A stretch of DNA of 13,748 bases from NCBI GenBank assembly GCA_947088415.1, contig CAMUGK010000015.1, positions 1-13,748 on the forward strand, given 5' to 3'. The notes beneath the pieces were generated by a model that saw only the letters and a program-made list of their open reading frames with translations, searched no databases and was not told the DNA's origin. Shown here piece by piece: positions 12,020 through 13,748 of the stretch (position 1 is the first letter of the stretch; the number at the start of each line of letters is the position of its first letter). This DNA is from an uncultured Bacillota bacterium (GTDB taxonomy: Bacteria; Bacillota; Clostridia; Christensenellales; UBA1242). A program made the position numbers and the translations under genes.

Positions 12020-13666
12020 ATGAAGAATTGCGTAATCTACCCTAGATTTAGTTCCTATGGTCAAAACGAACAAAGCATTGAAGGACAAATAAGAATTTGT
12101 AAAGAGTTCGCCGAAAGTAAAGGACTAAATGTTGTCAATATTTATCCAGAGAAAGCAAGGACTGGTACAAATGATAATAGACCAGCCTTTCAGAGAATGA
12201 TTGCTGATGCTCAAACAGGAGCATTTCAATACATAATTGTTTATATGTTTGACAGATTCGCGAGAAATCGTAGAGATAGCATAATGTATAAAGAAATGCT
12301 AAAAGAAAAGTTTGGCATTAAGGTTTTATCTGCATTAGAGCCAATTGCAGAAGATGAAGGTGGCGAATTTTATGAGATGTTCTTGGAATGGAATGCCGAA
12401 AAATATAGCAAAAGACTTTCTAAGCGTGTAAGAGATGGCTTAGACACAAGTGTTGCAAATGGAACTTATTGTGGCGGACACTTAATATATGGCTATAAAA
12501 TAGACTTAGAGCCTATTGCAGGTAAACCTAATAAATACATTAAAAGAGTTTCAATTAACGAAGACGAGTCGAAAATTGTTCGATATGTTTTTGAAGAATA
12601 TGATAAAGGAACTCCAAAGAAAGAAATTGCTTTAGCTTTAAATAATCAAGGTTATAGATATAAAGGAAAACCTTTTACAGGGAGAACTTTTGATCACTAT
12701 TTAAGCAATCAAAAATATACTGGCGAATTTAGTTTTGGCGGAAGAAATTGCACAAATATGTTTCCACCTATCATAAGCAAGGAATTGTTTAATCGAGTTC
12801 AAAAAAGACTAAATGAAAACAAATACTTTGCTGGCGGTGTTGCTACTGCAAAAGTACCATATCTTTTAACTGGCAAACTGTTCTGCGGACATTGCGGAAC
12901 AGATATGGTGTCAGATGGTGGCACGAGTAAAATGGGCGTTCAGCATCATTACTATGCTTGCAAGAAAAAGAAAAAAGGACAATGCGATAAACATAGAGAA
13001 AATAAAGACAAACTTGAATTGTATGTTGTTTCGTGTGTAGTTGACTTTTTAAGCAATAAGAAAAATGCAGAGGTTGCAGTTGATGATGTTTTGAATTATT
13101 ACAATAAGAGAACTGATGAAACTTCATTAAAAAGTATTGCAACAAAAATAGCAAATGCTAAAAATGAAATTGATAAACTAACAGATGCTTTTGTAAATGC
13201 AAATAGTGTTTTACTTAGAAATACTATAGAACGAAAAATGAACGACTATGAAATACTGCTAAATGACCTATATACTCAACAAGCTCAACTAGAATTAGAG
13301 CGAGGCTACAAGATAACGAAAAAAGACCTAATGGACTTTATAGAAGTTTTAATCAAAGGTAATAAAAATGATAAAGAATACCAAAAGAAAATCATTGATT
13401 ATCTTATAACACAAGTATATGTAAGTGATGGGCATACAGTTGTTTACTTAAACATAAAAGGCGGGAAAAATATAGAAAGCGTGAATTTGGAAGATACAAA
13501 CACCGCTATAAATGGTATTGTAAGTGTTCAAACGCAATCACCATTCGCCCGCCAGAAGGGAATTGTACGAACACACGCCAAAGCGAATTCGTACTTTTCT
13601 TTTTATATGAGTGTTTCGGCGTGGCAAACACAAAAGCGTGATGAAAACGGCAATCTTACAAAATGA
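12020..13666 (+). CDS. Large serine recombinase, probable integrase of the element (548 aa)
   Basis: It catalyses site-specific recombination, presumably integration and excision of the provirus. The ATG at 12020-12022 has AAAGGAG 6 nt upstream; an upstream in-frame TTG (11978) lies inside the hairpin and is rejected. The catalytic domain starts YPRFSSYGQNEQS (Y7, R9, catalytic S11) and includes the conserved FDRFARNRRD (77-86). The Recombinase domain follows at about 155-265 (HLIYGYKIDLEP, FTGRTFDHYLSNQKYTGEF). A zinc ribbon has C289, C292, C314 and C322, and a coiled coil lies at about 370-430. Length and order are typical of large serine integrases. The last 45 residues (QSPFARQKGIV to the end) look unlike protein-coding sequence and overlap an inverted repeat. 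It lies at the right edge, opposite rep, as expected in an integrated element. Confidence 0.9.
   Translation: MKNCVIYPRFSSYGQNEQSIEGQIRICKEFAESKGLNVVNIYPEKARTGTNDNRPAFQRMIADAQTGAFQYIIVYMFDRFARNRRDSIMYKEMLKEKFGIKVLSALEPIAEDEGGEFYEMFLEWNAEKYSKRLSKRVRDGLDTSVANGTYCGGHLIYGYKIDLEPIAGKPNKYIKRVSINEDESKIVRYVFEEYDKGTPKKEIALALNNQGYRYKGKPFTGRTFDHYLSNQKYTGEFSFGGRNCTNMFPPIISKELFNRVQKRLNENKYFAGGVATAKVPYLLTGKLFCGHCGTDMVSDGGTSKMGVQHHYYACKKKKKGQCDKHRENKDKLELYVVSCVVDFLSNKKNAEVAVDDVLNYYNKRTDETSLKSIATKIANAKNEIDKLTDAFVNANSVLLRNTIERKMNDYEILLNDLYTQQAQLELERGYKITKKDLMDFIEVLIKGNKNDKEYQKKIIDYLITQVYVSDGHTVVYLNIKGGKNIESVNLEDTNTAINGIVSVQTQSPFARQKGIVRTHAKANSYFSFYMSVSAWQTQKRDENGNLTK
13565..13594. repeat. Inverted repeat in the 3' end of the recombinase gene
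   Basis: GTACGAA (13565-13571) and TTCGTAC (13588-13594) are perfectly complementary around a 16-nt centre; CACGCC and GGCGTG flank it further out (about 13574-13579 and 13618-13623). It lies within the unusual C-terminal codons of the recombinase and may be a repeat or attachment-site remnant rather than coding design. Confidence 0.4.
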
Positions 13667-13671
13667 CCTAC

Positions 13672-13703
13672 AAGGCACTTTAAGAGAAATCTTGGAGTGC
13701 CTT
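13672..13703 (+). terminator. Hairpin terminator downstream of the recombinase
   Basis: A 14-bp stem (13672-13685 with 13690-13703, two G-T wobbles) closes on a GAAA tetraloop, 5 nt after the recombinase stop. The downstream tract (ACTGTTTGCTTG) is only moderately T-rich, so termination efficiency is uncertain, but the stem is strong. Confidence 0.65.
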
Positions 13704-13712
13704 ACTGTTTGC

Positions 13713-13741
13713 TTGATTAAGTATTTTGGTTTTGCTATAAT
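13713..13741 (+). promoter_or_regulatory. Sigma-A type promoter pointing out of the window
   Basis: TTGATT (13713-13718) and a perfect TATAAT (13736-13741) are separated by 17 nt, with TG one base before the -10 (extended -10). Any transcript would start beyond the right edge, so it belongs to a gene outside the window, perhaps in the host flank. Confidence 0.65.
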
Positions 13742-13748
13742 AATTGTA

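Noticed and set aside
12843..13154. Minus-strand open frame of 103 codons inside the recombinase gene
   Set aside because: It is the antisense of the zinc-ribbon region, has no ribosome binding site, and its composition is that of a shadow frame.

Overview
The window looks like an AT-rich, low-GC Bacillota (Firmicutes) genome, possibly a gut Clostridia-type host. The signs are strong AGGAGG-type ribosome binding sites before nearly every gene, a Lys/Asn/Ile-rich proteome, occasional TTG/GTG starts and normal use of TGA as stop. Most of it reads as an integrated filamentous phage (inovirus-like provirus). The hallmarks are a Zot-type (pI) morphogenesis ATPase, an HUH rolling-circle replication initiator, a tiny membrane protein followed by a strong terminator (the arrangement expected for a major coat gene), and three membrane-anchored, probably virion-surface proteins. 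The assignment comes from motifs and gene order; no database search was made.

The leftward (minus-strand) block runs from about 8773 to 37. It starts with a 50-aa protein, a structured leader with an intrinsic terminator, a sigma-region-4-like regulator and two small unknown proteins. A 179-bp non-coding gap with a palindrome follows, a candidate replication origin. Next come a basic 92-aa protein, a 116-aa protein that may fill the ssDNA-binding role, the 52-aa coat candidate and its terminator. Three N-terminally anchored proteins of 469, 170 and about 727 aa follow. The last has a coiled coil, five internalin-B-type repeats and a unique C-terminal domain, and it is split by a -1 frame change inside repeat 4. 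Zot, two small basic proteins and Rep end the block. Stops and starts are mostly coupled (TAATG, ATGA, GTGA), as in one long polycistronic unit.

The rightward (plus-strand) block runs from 8812 to 13703. A good promoter (TTGACT-17-TATATT) and a leader with an inverted repeat and 10-bp-periodic direct repeats precede a four-gene operon that reads as an ABC-three-component (ABC-3C) conflict/defence system. Its genes are a 273-aa effector-type protein with an ABC-3C-like C-terminal domain, a 75-aa middle component (MC6-like), a 551-aa DUF2326-type SMC-like ATPase and a 67-aa XRE-family regulator. After a remarkable 140-nt nested hairpin comes a large serine recombinase, presumably the integrase, then a hairpin terminator and a promoter pointing out of the window.

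The proposed biology is as follows. The recombinase integrates and excises the element. Rep replicates it as ssDNA, the small proteins control and coat the DNA, and Zot plus the coat and adsorption proteins extrude filaments. The ABC-3C operon is probably cargo that protects the lysogen from competing elements. No direct-repeat att sites were found at the window ends, so the element boundaries are not proven.
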